Below are positions 40,123 to 49,773 of a DNA stretch of 64,000 nt, piece after piece. The stretch spans positions 1 to 64,000 of the forward strand of contig NZ_CATNLZ010000036.1 in the NCBI RefSeq assembly GCF_950101795.1. Reading direction: 5' to 3'. Numbering within the stretch: the stretch's first letter is position 1; each line of letters begins with the position of its first letter. Below the pieces are notes generated by a model. That model saw only the letters and a program-made list of their open reading frames with translations, was not told the DNA's origin and did no database searches. A program made the position numbers and the translations under genes. This DNA comes from Nocardioides sp. T2.26MG-1. Its GTDB lineage: Bacteria; Actinomycetota; Actinomycetes; Propionibacteriales; Nocardioidaceae.

Positions 40123-42758
40123 ATCTCCCCCTGGAGGGTCGCGATCACGGCGTCGATCTCGTCGGGCTTGACCAGCACGTCGCGGGCCTTGGAGCCTTCG
40201 CTCGGCCCGACCACGCCCCGGCTCTCGAGGATGTCCATCAGGCGTCCGGCCTTGGCGAAGCCGACGCGGAGCTTGCGCTGCAGCATCGAGGTCGACCCGA
40301 ACTGGGTCGACACGACCAGCTCGACGGCCTGGACGACCAGGTCGAGGTCGTCGCCGATGTCGTCGTCCAGGTCGCGCTTGGCCGCGGCCGGGGCGGTGAC
40401 GTCCTCGCGGTACGACGGCTCCAGCTGCGTCTTGCAGTGCTTGACCACCTGGTGGATCTCGGCCTCGGTGACCCAGGAGCCCTGGACGCGCACCGCCTTC
40501 GAGGCGCCCATCGGCAGGAACAGCCCGTCACCCTGGCCGACCAGCTTCTCGGCGCCGGGCTGGTCGAGGATCACCCGGCTGTCGGCCAGGCTCGAGGTGG
40601 CGAACGCGAGCCGCGAGGGCACGTTGGCCTTGATCAGGCCGGTCACGACGTCGACCGACGGTCGCTGGGTCGCCAGCACCAGGTGGATGCCGGCCGCACG
40701 CGCGAGCTGGGTGATGCGGACGACCGCGTCCTCCACGTCGCGCGGCGCGACCATCATCAGGTCGGCGAGCTCGTCGACGATCACCAGCAGGTAGGGGTAC
40801 GGCGAGAGCACCCGCTCGCTGCCCGGCGGCACCTGCACCTTGCCGGCCCGCACCGCCTTGTTGAAGTCGTCGATGTGCCGGAACCCGAAGTTGGCCAGGT
40901 CGTCGTAGCGCAGATCCATCTCGCGGACGACCCAGGCCAGCGCCTCGGCGGCCTTCTTGGGGTTGGTGATGATCGGGGTGATCAGGTGCGGGACGCCCTC
41001 GTAGGCGTTCAGCTCGACCCGCTTGGGGTCGACCATGATCATTCGCACCTCGTCGGGCGTGGAGCGCATCAGGATCGAGGTGATCATCGAGTTGATGAAG
41101 CTCGACTTGCCCGAGCCGGTGGCGCCGGCGACCAGCAGGTGCGGCATCTTCGCGAGGTTCGCGACCACGAAGCCGCCCTCGACGTCCTTGCCGAGCCCGC
41201 ACACCATCGGGTGGTGGTCGGAGCGCGCCGTGGTGGAGCGCAGCACGTCGCCGAGGGAGACGATCTCCTTGTCCACGTTGGGGATCTCGATGCCGATCGC
41301 CGACTTGCCGGGGATCGGGCTGAGGATCCGCACGTCGGCCGAGGCGACGGCGTACGCGATGTTCTTGGACAGCGCGGTGACCTTCTCGACCTTGACCGCG
41401 GGGCCGAGCTCGACCTCGTAGCGGGTGACCGTCGGGCCGCGCGTGTAGCCGGTGACCTGGGCGTCGATCGCGAACTCGTCCATGACCTGCATGAGCCGGT
41501 CGACGACGGCGTCGCTCGCCTTGGAGCGAGGCTTGTGCACCGAGCCCGGCTTGAGCACCTCGTTGGGCGGCAGCGCGTAGGTGATGTCACCGGACAGCTC
41601 GAGCTGCTCGACCCGCGCGGGCAGCGGCGCGTGCGGCGGCGGCTCGAGGTCCTTGTGCTCGTCGGCCGGGTCGTCGGGGACCGCGGGCGTGACCTCCGTC
41701 GGCGCGAACAGGTCGATGCCGGCATCGGGGTCCCCGACCGGCTTCTTGCGGCGCTTCTTGAGCTCGCGGTCGCTGAGGACCGGGCTGTCGTAAGCCGGGT
41801 CGCCCATCTCGGGGTCGATCTCGCCCGTGTCGTGCGTCCGGTGCCGGCGGCCGCGGACCGCGGGCATGGCCTGGGTGGCGTCCGGGTCGACCTCGGGGGC
41901 GGTCCGGCCGAGCAACCGGTCCCGGGTATCGGCGAGCCGGGCGGGCACCTGGTAGAGCGGGGTCGCGGTGATGATCAGCACGCCGAAGAACGCGAGCAGC
42001 GCCAGCAGCGGCATCACGACGTACTCCGAGCGGAGCAGGTCGAGCAGCAGGCTGGCGACGACGTACCCGACGGCGCCGCCGGCACCGCGCAGGTCGCTGG
42101 TGTCGCCCAGCACCGGCTGCGGGTTGCCGCCGGCGATCTGGACGATGCCGAGCAGGCCGAGCGCGAACGCCGTCCAGCCGACCACCTGGCGGCCGGCCGG
42201 GCCGTTGTGCTCCGGGTCGCGCATCGTGCGCCATCCGACGTAGAGCAGCGCCAGCGGCACCAGGAAGCCGACCTTCCCGACCGAGCCCTCCACCACCGTG
42301 CGCGCTCCGTCCATGACCGAGCCGGGCAGCTGCCACCAGACCGCGGCGGCGACGACGACCGCGATCCCGAACAGCGTCAGCCCGACCCCGTCGCGCCGGT
42401 GCGCGGGCTCGAGGTCGCGAGCGGTGTGCCCGATGCCGCGGGCGACCGCGCCCACACCGTGGGCGATCCCGAGCCAGACCGCCGAGATCCCCCGCCAGAC
42501 CAGCCCGAAGACGCGTGCCACCGGCCCGGGGCCGCTGCGCACGGCCCGTGGAGCCGGCCGGGCGGCGGGACGGCGGGTGCTGCCCTTGCCCCCAGATCCG
42601 GCTCCGCGCGTCGACGATCCTCGGGTCGACTTCTTCGGAGCCGCCTTCTTGGGGGCAGGCTTGCGCTTCGGGCTGGTACTCCGGGATCGGGTGCTCGAGC
42701 CAGTTCGAGACGTGCTCTTGCTCCGCGACCCCGGCGGGGAAGACGTACGGGTCGCCAT
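40119..42758 (-). CDS. ftsK: DNA translocase FtsK
   Basis: An 879-residue DNA pump that clears the chromosome dimer region during division. A basic Lys/Arg/Ser/Pro-rich N-terminus (1-75) is followed by four or five membrane helices (about 110-260), a linker, and the RecA-like motor with Walker A GATGSGKSS (K551) and Walker B LLVIVDELADLM. The C-terminal winged-helix gamma domain (STSMLQRKLRVGFAKAGRLMD) recognises polar sequences and activates recombinases. Its leaderless start at 42758 follows TAGGGT by 7 bases. The rodZ-like gene is coupled downstream. Confidence 0.95.
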   Translation of the reverse strand: MATRTSSPPGSRSKSTSRTGSSTRSRSTSPKRKPAPKKAAPKKSTRGSSTRGAGSGGKGSTRRPAARPAPRAVRSGPGPVARVFGLVWRGISAVWLGIAHGVGAVARGIGHTARDLEPAHRRDGVGLTLFGIAVVVAAAVWWQLPGSVMDGARTVVEGSVGKVGFLVPLALLYVGWRTMRDPEHNGPAGRQVVGWTAFALGLLGIVQIAGGNPQPVLGDTSDLRGAGGAVGYVVASLLLDLLRSEYVVMPLLALLAFFGVLIITATPLYQVPARLADTRDRLLGRTAPEVDPDATQAMPAVRGRRHRTHDTGEIDPEMGDPAYDSPVLSDRELKKRRKKPVGDPDAGIDLFAPTEVTPAVPDDPADEHKDLEPPPHAPLPARVEQLELSGDITYALPPNEVLKPGSVHKPRSKASDAVVDRLMQVMDEFAIDAQVTGYTRGPTVTRYEVELGPAVKVEKVTALSKNIAYAVASADVRILSPIPGKSAIGIEIPNVDKEIVSLGDVLRSTTARSDHHPMVCGLGKDVEGGFVVANLAKMPHLLVAGATGSGKSSFINSMITSILMRSTPDEVRMIMVDPKRVELNAYEGVPHLITPIITNPKKAAEALAWVVREMDLRYDDLANFGFRHIDDFNKAVRAGKVQVPPGSERVLSPYPYLLVIVDELADLMMVAPRDVEDAVVRITQLARAAGIHLVLATQRPSVDVVTGLIKANVPSRLAFATSSLADSRVILDQPGAEKLVGQGDGLFLPMGASKAVRVQGSWVTEAEIHQVVKHCKTQLEPSYREDVTAPAAAKRDLDDDIGDDLDLVVQAVELVVSTQFGSTSMLQRKLRVGFAKAGRLMDILESRGVVGPSEGSKARDVLVKPDEIDAVIATLQGEM

Positions 42759-42979
42759 GCTGACCACCCTAGGCGCACGTCCCACCAGTCACAGGGACCA
42801 CACGAGTGCGTGTCTTGGTGAACCATGGCGGCCGACTCGGTCCCACCGCAAGCACTACACCCGAAGGTGGAGACTTCCGGCGATCTTCCCGAGACCCTGG
42901 ACCGTGGCCGTGACTTGTCCCTAGGGTGCCCGGATGGCGCCCACCGCCACGGCGCCGCGCACCCACTCTCGGAGGAACC
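42759..42979. promoter_or_regulatory. Divergent promoters of ftsK and the M4 protease gene
   Basis: On the minus strand TAGGGT (complement of 42766-42771) lies 7 bases before the ftsK ATG. On the plus strand TAGGGT (42922-42927) would start transcription near 42935, leaving a leader of about 45 bases that ends with the GGAGGAA ribosome-binding site (42971-42977) before the protease GTG. The middle of the 221-base gap shows no other feature. Confidence 0.5.
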
Positions 42980-45859
42980 GTGAAACCCATCAAGACAGGG
43001 GTGAGCCTCGCGCTCGTGATCGCCGGGCTCGCCGCCGTGCCGGCCCTCCAGGCCCAGGCCGCGGCCCCAGCAGCTCGCACGGGCGGCGACCAGACCCTGG
43101 TCCAGCGCATGCGGGCCGAGGCGTCCGACGGCGCCCGGCTCGCGCTCGAGCGCTCCACGGGCAAGGTCGGCTTCGTCCGCGCCGCCGGCCACGGCGACCT
43201 GATGCCGTCGCAGAGCGCCCGCTCGGCCCCGGACGCGGCGGCCAAGGCCACGGCATACCTCGCGAAGTACGCCCCGGCGTTCGGCGCCCCGGCAGCGCAG
43301 CTCCGGGAGGCCGGGGTCACCTCGACCCGCTACGGCTGGACCGTCCGGTTCGAGCAGACCTACCGCGGCATCCCGGTCTTCGGGTCGCGGCTCCTCGCGA
43401 ACGTGGACAAGGCCGGTGACCTCACCTCGGTCAACGGCTTCGTCGCGCCCGCCCTCGACCTCGGCGTGAGCCCGCGGGTCACCCGCGCCCAGGCCGAGTC
43501 TCGCGCGCTGTCCGTGGTCCGGGCGGACCCGCCCACCGGCAGCAAGGACGCGGCGGCCGACGTCGCCGGGCTGACCGCGACCGCGACGCTCAGCATCTAC
43601 CGGATGGGCGCGATCAAGGGCGAGAAGGGCGCCAACGTCCTGGCCTGGGTCGTGGAGGTGACCAACCACGCCAACGTGCGCGACATGGTCTTCCTCGACG
43701 CGGCCACCGGCAAGGTCGTCAACCGCTACTCGATGATGGACACCGCCCTCGAGCGGCACCTGATCGAGGCGGCGGGCTCCACCGACCCCGACACGTTCAC
43801 CGAGGTGTGGACCGAGGGCGACCCGTTCCCAGGCGGTCTCGACGAGGCCCAGCAGGAGCTGGTGCTGAGCACCGGTGACTCCTACTGGTTCTTCAAGGAC
43901 ACCTTCGGCCGCGACTCGTACGACGGCGCGGGCCACCCGATGACCACCGTCAACAACGACGGCCGCATCGCCTGCCCGAACGCCAACTGGAACGGCACGA
44001 CCACCAACTACTGCGACGGCGTCACCTCCGACGACACCGTCGCGCACGAGTGGGCGCACGCCTACACGGAGTACACCTCCGGGCTGATCTACCAGTGGCA
44101 GCCGGGCGCGATGAACGAGGCCTTCTCCGACATCTGGGGAGAGACCGTCGACATGGCCAACGACCGGCAGAACGACGTGCCCGACACGGTCCGCCCCGAG
44201 GGCCAGTGCTCGAAGTACACCCGCGGCGAGGTCGGCGTCACGATCAACGCGCCGGCCGACATCGCCGGTCCGTGCGAGTCGGCTCCCGCTCAGTTCGGGC
44301 CCGTCTTCGACAAGACGGGCGTCACCACGGACGTCGTCGTCGGCCAGGACGCCGCCGAGGAGGGCGGCGGCTCGACGACCGACGGCTGCTCGCCGTTCAG
44401 CAACGCCGCCGCTCTCGCGGGTCTGTTCGTGTACGTCGACCGGGGCAGCTGCCCGTTCGCCGTGAAGGCCGGGAACGCCGAGGACGCCGGCGCCACCGGC
44501 ATCATCATCGGCAACAACGTCAGCGACCCGCCGTTCTCGCCCTCCGGCAGCGCCGACATCTACGGCGTGATGATCGACCAGGCCAGCGGGGCCAAGATCA
44601 AGGGCGCCACCGGCACCGTCAACGTGACCATCAAGGACATCGACGACGCCCCGAAGGCCGACTCCTACCGCTGGCTCTCCAGCGAGAACGACCCGGCCTT
44701 CGGCGGCGCGATCCGCGACATGTGGAACCCGAACTGCTACGACGACCCGGGCAAGGTCACCGACGCGCAGTACTGGTGCTCCACCGACGACTCCGGCGGC
44801 GTGCACTCCAACTCCGGGGTCGTGAACCACACGTACGCGCTCCTGGTCGACGGCAGCACGTCCAACGGGGTCGAGGTCACCGGTCTGGGTCTGGACAAGG
44901 CCGCCAACGTGTTCTGGCGGGCCCAGACGGCGTACCTGACCCCGACCTCGGACTTCGCCGACCTGGCCGACGCGCTCACCGCGTCGTGCACGGACCTGGT
45001 CGGCCAGCCGATCAACAAGGTGCAGGTGGTCGCGGACGGCACGCCCCAGGCCGCCGATCCGATCACGGCGCAGGACTGCGCGGCCGTGCAGGCCGTCACC
45101 GAGGCGACCGAGCTGCGCACCCCGCCCACCCAGTGCAACTTCAAGCCGATGCTCGCCAAGAACGCTCCGGCCCTGTGCGGCAAGAGGTTCCGCACCCGGA
45201 CCTTCTGGAAGGACGACTTCGAGAAGGGCCTCGGTCGGTGGAAGGCCACCGAGACCGTCGTCTACGCCGGCGGCCACGGCTACAAGTGGCGCGGCACGAG
45301 GAACGTCCCCGGCAGGCACGACTCGAAGGTCGCCTTCGGGCCCGCGCCCGACGAGGGCGACTGCTCGGCGGGGGCAGGTGACATCTCGAGCGTCAACGGC
45401 ATCACGACGCCGCGGATCGCCATGCCCGGCGGTGGTGTGCGCAAGCTCAGCTTCCAGCACTACATGGCCACCGAGCCCGGGTACGACGGCGGCAACGTCA
45501 AGATCAGCGTGAACGGCAAGGCGTTCAAGGTGATCCCGACGGCCGCCTACCTCTACAACGGGCCCAAGACCACGCTCGCGACCGAGGCCGACGGCAACAC
45601 CAACCCGCTCGCCGGGCAGGTCGGCTTCACCGGCACCGACGGTGGCATCGCCTTCGGCTCCTGGGGCACCTCGATCATCGACCTCCGGAAGGCCGGAGCG
45701 AGGGTCGGCGACCGGGTCCGGGTCCGCATCGAGCTGGGCCGCGACGGCTGCGGCGGCAACGACGGCTGGTACGTCGACAACGTGCGGTTCGTGATCTGCA
45801 AGAAGCGGACTCACCACCGTGCGGCGGCGACCCTGGGCCGGTCGTCGACGGAGGGCTGA
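42980..45859 (+). CDS. Secreted M4-like (gluzincin) metalloprotease with a PA domain insert
   Basis: A 959-residue exported protease. A signal peptide (1-28) and a PepSY/FTP-like propeptide (about 30-240) precede the catalytic domain with zinc ligands in HEWAH (H356, H360) and E380 in NEAFSD, and a further His in SGVVNHTY (H617). Between them lies a protease-associated (PA) domain (about 440-540: YVDRGSCPFAVKAGNAEDAG). A beta-sandwich domain (about 740-945) ends the protein. The order thermolysin-like halves with a PA insert is seen in some M4/M36-related proteases. GGAGGAA supports GTG 42980. It faces rnj across a bidirectional terminator. Confidence 0.85.
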   Translation: MKPIKTGVSLALVIAGLAAVPALQAQAAAPAARTGGDQTLVQRMRAEASDGARLALERSTGKVGFVRAAGHGDLMPSQSARSAPDAAAKATAYLAKYAPAFGAPAAQLREAGVTSTRYGWTVRFEQTYRGIPVFGSRLLANVDKAGDLTSVNGFVAPALDLGVSPRVTRAQAESRALSVVRADPPTGSKDAAADVAGLTATATLSIYRMGAIKGEKGANVLAWVVEVTNHANVRDMVFLDAATGKVVNRYSMMDTALERHLIEAAGSTDPDTFTEVWTEGDPFPGGLDEAQQELVLSTGDSYWFFKDTFGRDSYDGAGHPMTTVNNDGRIACPNANWNGTTTNYCDGVTSDDTVAHEWAHAYTEYTSGLIYQWQPGAMNEAFSDIWGETVDMANDRQNDVPDTVRPEGQCSKYTRGEVGVTINAPADIAGPCESAPAQFGPVFDKTGVTTDVVVGQDAAEEGGGSTTDGCSPFSNAAALAGLFVYVDRGSCPFAVKAGNAEDAGATGIIIGNNVSDPPFSPSGSADIYGVMIDQASGAKIKGATGTVNVTIKDIDDAPKADSYRWLSSENDPAFGGAIRDMWNPNCYDDPGKVTDAQYWCSTDDSGGVHSNSGVVNHTYALLVDGSTSNGVEVTGLGLDKAANVFWRAQTAYLTPTSDFADLADALTASCTDLVGQPINKVQVVADGTPQAADPITAQDCAAVQAVTEATELRTPPTQCNFKPMLAKNAPALCGKRFRTRTFWKDDFEKGLGRWKATETVVYAGGHGYKWRGTRNVPGRHDSKVAFGPAPDEGDCSAGAGDISSVNGITTPRIAMPGGGVRKLSFQHYMATEPGYDGGNVKISVNGKAFKVIPTAAYLYNGPKTTLATEADGNTNPLAGQVGFTGTDGGIAFGSWGTSIIDLRKAGARVGDRVRVRIELGRDGCGGNDGWYVDNVRFVICKKRTHHRAAATLGRSSTEG

Positions 45860-45875
45860 TCAGCACCAGCCCCAA

Positions 45876-45911
45876 CGAAGGCCCCGCCGGACGTGTCCGG
45901 CGGGGCCTTCG
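45876..45911. terminator. Bidirectional terminator between the protease and rnj
   Basis: A perfect 17-base stem, CGAAGGCCCCGCCGGAC (45876-45892) with its complement (45895-45911), around GT. It lies 16 bases after the protease stop and 11 bases before the rnj stop, so it can end both converging transcripts. Confidence 0.85.
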
Positions 45912-45922
45912 TGTGGGTGCCG

Positions 45923-47608
45923 CTAGGCCTCGATCACGACCGGGATGATCATCGGCCGACGCCGGTGGGTGCTGCTCACCCAACGTCCGACGACCCGGCG
46001 CACGGTCTGCTGGAGCTGGTAGGAGTCGGTGTTGCCCTCGGCGACGGCCCGGTCGAGCGCATCGATGATCGGCTGCTTGAGGTCGTCGAAGTTCGAGCCG
46101 TCCAGCGCGTTGCCGCGGGCGTGGATCTCGGGCCCGCCGGCCACCTTGCCGCTGACCGAGTCGACGACGACGATCACCGAGATGAAGCCCTCCTCGCCGA
46201 GGATCCGGCGGTCCTTGAGGTCGGACTCGGTGATGTCGCCCACCGACGACCCGTCGACGAAGACGTAGCCGCAGTCGACCTTGCCGACGATCGAGGCGAC
46301 GCCGTCGACCAGGTCGACGACCACGCCGTCCTCGGCGATCACGACGTTCTCGATGCCGGTGTCGCGGGCCAGCTGCGCGTTGGCCAGCATGTGCCGGATC
46401 TCGCCGTGCACCGGCAGCACATTGCGCGGCCGGACGATGTTGTAGCAGTAGAGCAGCTCGCCCGCGCTGGCGTGGCCGGAGACGTGCACGAGCGCGTTGC
46501 CCTTGTGCACCACCCGGGCTCCCCATCGCGCGAGCCCGTTGATCACCCGGTAGACGGCGTTCTCGTTGCCGGGGATCAGGCTCGAGGCCAGCAGAACCGT
46601 GTCGCCCTCCTCGATGTGCACGAAGTTGTGGTTGCGCTGGGCGATCCGCGACAGCGCGCTCATCGGCTCGCCCTGCGAGCCGGTCGAGATCAGCACCTGG
46701 CGCTCGGGGGGCAGGTCGGCCAGGTCCTTGGCGTCGACCAGGACGCTCGGCGGGACGCGGAGGTAGCCCAGGTCGCGGGCGATGCCCATGTTGCGGACCA
46801 TGGAGCGGCCGACGTACGCGACCTGGCGCTCGTGGGCGTACGCCGCGTCGAGCACCTGCTGCACGCGGTGCACGTGGGAGGCGAAGCAGGCGACGATGAT
46901 CCGCTGCTGGGACTCGCGGAACACCTGGTCGATCACCGGGGTGATCGACTTCTCGGTCGGGGTGAATCCGGGTGTCTCGGCGTTGGTGGAGTCGGTGAGG
47001 AAGAGGTCGACGCCCTCCTCCCCCAGCCGCGCGAACGACCGCAGGTCGGTGATCCGGCCGTCCAGCGGCAGCTGGTCCATCTTGAAGTCACCGGTGTGCA
47101 GGACCATGCCGGCGCCGGTGCGGATCGCCACGGCCAGTGCGTCCGGGATCGAGTGGTTGACGGCCACGAACTCCAGGTCGAACGGGCCGAAGCTGACCCG
47201 GTCACCCTCCTTGACCACGTGGTGGACGGTCTCCTTGAGCCGGTGCTCGCGGAGCTTGCTGCCCAGCAGCGCCAGCGTGAGCTCGGACCCGACCAGCGGG
47301 ATGTTGCCGCGCTCGCGCAGGAGGTACGGCGTCGCACCGATGTGGTCCTCGTGGCCGTGCGTGAGCACCAGCGCCTCGATGTCGTCGAGCCGGTCGCGGA
47401 TGGACGACCAGTCCGGGAGGATCAGGTCGACACCCGGGTGGTGGTCCTCGGGGAACAGCACTCCGCAGTCGACGATCAGCAGCCGGTCGGCGTACTCGAA
47501 GACCGTCATGTTGCGGCCGACCTCGCCGAGACCACCCAGCGGGGTGACCCGCAGGCCCCCCGTCGGTAGTGCGGCCGGTGCGGAGAGCTCGGGGTGGGGA
47601 TGACTCAT
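45923..47608 (-). CDS. rnj: Ribonuclease J
   Basis: A 561-residue metallo-beta-lactamase/beta-CASP RNase that matures and degrades RNA by 5'-exo and endonuclease action. Zinc motifs: LTHGHEDHIG, LHTGDFKMD, with the beta-CASP motif and HVSGHASAGEL. Length is standard for actinobacterial RNase J. The gene lies 9 bases downstream of dapA on the same strand; dapA-rnj is a conserved actinobacterial pair. The start at 47608 is supported by AAAGGAACCAG upstream (AGGAA at good spacing). Confidence 0.95.
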   Translation of the reverse strand: MSHPHPELSAPAALPTGGLRVTPLGGLGEVGRNMTVFEYADRLLIVDCGVLFPEDHHPGVDLILPDWSSIRDRLDDIEALVLTHGHEDHIGATPYLLRERGNIPLVGSELTLALLGSKLREHRLKETVHHVVKEGDRVSFGPFDLEFVAVNHSIPDALAVAIRTGAGMVLHTGDFKMDQLPLDGRITDLRSFARLGEEGVDLFLTDSTNAETPGFTPTEKSITPVIDQVFRESQQRIIVACFASHVHRVQQVLDAAYAHERQVAYVGRSMVRNMGIARDLGYLRVPPSVLVDAKDLADLPPERQVLISTGSQGEPMSALSRIAQRNHNFVHIEEGDTVLLASSLIPGNENAVYRVINGLARWGARVVHKGNALVHVSGHASAGELLYCYNIVRPRNVLPVHGEIRHMLANAQLARDTGIENVVIAEDGVVVDLVDGVASIVGKVDCGYVFVDGSSVGDITESDLKDRRILGEEGFISVIVVVDSVSGKVAGGPEIHARGNALDGSNFDDLKQPIIDALDRAVAEGNTDSYQLQQTVRRVVGRWVSSTHRRRPMIIPVVIEA

Positions 47609-47617
47609 CTGGTTCCT

Positions 47618-48514
47618 TTACAGGAGGCCGGAGGCTGCGAGTCCTGCTCGCAGCGCGGCCACCTCGTCGTCGTCCAACGGCACCAGGGGTGCACGGACGT
47701 TGCGGTTGTCGAGGACGCCGAGCAGCTGGAGTGCTGCCTTGGCGGTGGTGGCTCCGTAGTTGGGGACGCCCATGACGGCGTCGATCGCGGGGAGCAGCCG
47801 CGTGAAGATCTCGAGCGCGCCGGCGTGGTCGCCGGCGTCGAAGGTGTCGATCATCGCCTTGAACTCAGTCCCCGCGGCGTGGCCGACGACCGAGACGAAC
47901 CCGGCGGCGCCGTGCGCCAGCCAGCCGAGGTTGCTGGCGTCGTCACCGGAGTAGACGGCGTAGCCCATCTGCATGAGCTTGACGCCCCGCACGTAGTCGC
48001 CGACGGCGTCCTTCACGGCCACGACGCTCTCGAGGCGCATCGCGGCCTCGTAGGTCTCCAGCGCGATCTGGGTGCCGGTGCGGCCCGGGACGTCGTAGAG
48101 CATCACCGGCACGTCGCTGGCCTCGGCGACCGCGGTGAAGTGGTGCAGCACGCCGGCCTGGCCGGGCTTGTTGTAGTAGGGCGTGACGAGCAGCAGCGCG
48201 TCGGCGCCGAGCTTCGCGGCCTGCTCGGCCAGCTCGACGGAGTGGGCGGTCGAGTTGGTGCCGACGCCCGCCACGACGACCGCGCGGTCGCCGACGGCGT
48301 CCTTGACGGCGGACAGGATCGCCCCGTCCTCGGCGGTGGTGGTCGTCGGCGACTCACCGGTGGTGCCGGACACGACGACGCCGTCGTGGCCGTGGTCGAC
48401 GAGGTGCGCGGCGATCCGCGCGGTGCCCTCGAGGTCGACCGACCCGTCGTCGTGGAACGCGGTGGCCATCGCGGTGAGCAACCGACCGAAGGGAACGGCG
48501 GGCGCGGAGGTCAT
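47618..48514 (-). CDS. dapA: 4-hydroxy-tetrahydrodipicolinate synthase
   Basis: A 298-residue DapA enzyme that condenses pyruvate with aspartate semialdehyde for lysine and diaminopimelate synthesis. VVSGTTGESPTTT binds the substrate, Tyr is in VMLYDVPGRTG, and the Schiff-base Lys in VVAVKDAVGDY. TAGCCT (complement of 48522-48527) lies 7 bases before ATG 48514, giving a leaderless start. rnj follows after 9 bases, so they are likely co-transcribed. Confidence 0.94.
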   Translation of the reverse strand: MTSAPAVPFGRLLTAMATAFHDDGSVDLEGTARIAAHLVDHGHDGVVVSGTTGESPTTTTAEDGAILSAVKDAVGDRAVVVAGVGTNSTAHSVELAEQAAKLGADALLLVTPYYNKPGQAGVLHHFTAVAEASDVPVMLYDVPGRTGTQIALETYEAAMRLESVVAVKDAVGDYVRGVKLMQMGYAVYSGDDASNLGWLAHGAAGFVSVVGHAAGTEFKAMIDTFDAGDHAGALEIFTRLLPAIDAVMGVPNYGATTAKAALQLLGVLDNRNVRAPLVPLDDDEVAALRAGLAASGLL

Positions 48515-48521
48515 GCCCCCC

Positions 48522-48527
48522 AGGCTA
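48522..48527 (-). promoter_or_regulatory. -10 element of dapA
   Basis: TAGCCT on the minus strand ends 7 bases before the dapA ATG and should drive a leaderless dapA-rnj transcript. Confidence 0.5.
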
Positions 48528-48550
48528 TCGCTCCCCGGCCGCGACCCCGG

Positions 48551-49678
48551 TCAGGTGGCGTCGGCGAGCGTGCTGCGCAGCGCGTAGTACGCCGGCTTGC
48601 GCTCGAAGTCACCGGTCATGATCGTGGCCGCACCCTCGTCGGGGAAGAACACCGGGACCCACGAGTACTTGTCCGTGAAGCCCCAGACCGTGAACGAGCG
48701 GCAGGTGTCCACGGCGAGGCAGCCCTCGAGCATCCGCTGGTAGTAGTCGGCCTGCTGGGCCAGCTGCGCGCCGGTCGGCTCGGCGCCTCCCGGGAGGTCC
48801 ATCCGGACGTCGACCTCGGTGACCGCGGTCTCGAGGCCGAGGTCGGCGAACCGCTGCAGGTTCGCCGCGAGGTCGTCGGGGAACCCGTAGCGGGTGCTCA
48901 GGTGCCCCTGGACGGAGAAGCCGTCGACCGGGACGCCGTCGGCGAGCAGGTCGGAGATCAGCGAGAGGTAGCCGTCGCTCTTGGCGTTGACGCCCTCGAC
49001 GCCGTAGTCGTTGAAGAAGAGCTGGGCGTGCGGGTCGGCGCGGTGTGCCCAGCGGAAGACGTCGGCGATGATGCCCGGGCCGAGCTCGCGCAGCCAGAGG
49101 TTGTCCGTGGTGCGCAGCTGTCCGCTGCCGTCGAGCATCTCGTTGGCGACGTCCCACTGCTGGATCCGGCCGCGGTAGTGGCCGACGACGGTGAAGACGT
49201 GGTCGCGCAGGATCTGGCGCAGCTCGGTGGCGGTGAAGTCACCCTCGGTGAGCCAGGACGGGTTCTGGTTGTGCCACAGCAGCGTGTGTCCGCGGACCAC
49301 CTGGTGGTGCTGGCGGGCGAACCGGACGATCGCGTCGGCCGGTCCGAAGCGGTAGGTGTCCCGCTCGGGATGGATGAACTCCCACTTCATCTGGTTCTCC
49401 GGCGAAACCGAGCTGAACTCCTTGCCCAGCAGGTGCCGGTAGACCCGGTCGTTGGGGAACGGGTCCGGGTAGGGCTGGTCGACGTGGTGGCCGCCGCCCG
49501 CGACGGCACTGCCGATCACGAAGCCGGGAGGCGCAGCCTGGCGCAGGGTCGGAGCGTGGTGGCGGGGTCCGCCCTGCCGGGCCTCGTGGGCGGTGACCGG
49601 CGGGCCGACCAGGGCGGTCGTCGCGACCGCGGTGGCAACGGCGACGGCGACGAGGGACCTGAGCGTGCGCAGTGACAT
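48551..49678 (-). CDS. Secreted GH10 endo-1,4-beta-xylanase
   Basis: A 375-residue xylanase with a signal peptide (about 1-32). The GH10 barrel shows the acid/base Glu in WDVANEML (E180), the nucleophile in TEVDVRMD (E288), LLWHNQNPSWL and WGFTDKYSW. There is no carbohydrate-binding module. ATG 49678 is preceded by GGGAG. The promoter at 49716-49745 and an operator-like palindrome at 49759-49773 point to control by a LacI-family repressor. It lies between dapA and a flavodoxin gene, interrupting the otherwise conserved backbone. Confidence 0.92.
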   Translation of the reverse strand: MSLRTLRSLVAVAVATAVATTALVGPPVTAHEARQGGPRHHAPTLRQAAPPGFVIGSAVAGGGHHVDQPYPDPFPNDRVYRHLLGKEFSSVSPENQMKWEFIHPERDTYRFGPADAIVRFARQHHQVVRGHTLLWHNQNPSWLTEGDFTATELRQILRDHVFTVVGHYRGRIQQWDVANEMLDGSGQLRTTDNLWLRELGPGIIADVFRWAHRADPHAQLFFNDYGVEGVNAKSDGYLSLISDLLADGVPVDGFSVQGHLSTRYGFPDDLAANLQRFADLGLETAVTEVDVRMDLPGGAEPTGAQLAQQADYYQRMLEGCLAVDTCRSFTVWGFTDKYSWVPVFFPDEGAATIMTGDFERKPAYYALRSTLADAT

Positions 49679-49715
49679 GTTGACTCCCGAGAGATGGCCT
49701 GGTGTGGCCTCCATC

Positions 49716-49745
49716 ACGCTAGGGACGCCCGCTCGCGAGGGTCAA
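49716..49745 (-). promoter_or_regulatory. Xylanase promoter
   Basis: On the minus strand TTGACC (complement of 49740-49745), an 18-base spacer and TAGCGT (complement of 49716-49721) form a sigma70-type promoter. Transcription would start near 49709, leaving a 30-base leader with GGGAG before the ATG at 49678. Confidence 0.6.
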
Positions 49746-49758
49746 TGGCGCCCCGTTG

Positions 49759-49773
49759 TCGAAAACGTTTCGA
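49759..49773. promoter_or_regulatory. LacI-type operator palindrome
   Basis: TCGAAAACGTTTCGA has 6-base complementary arms around ACG and contains the central CG of LacI-family operators. It lies 13 bases upstream of the xylanase -35 and 117 bases before the divergent flavodoxin ATG. Glycoside-hydrolase genes in actinobacteria are often controlled by such sites. No LacI regulator gene is in the window. Confidence 0.5.

Noticed and set aside
42377..45817. A 1146-codon minus-strand frame opposite the M4 protease
   Set aside because: No domain is recognisable; the plus strand has signal peptide, zinc motifs and a ribosome-binding site.
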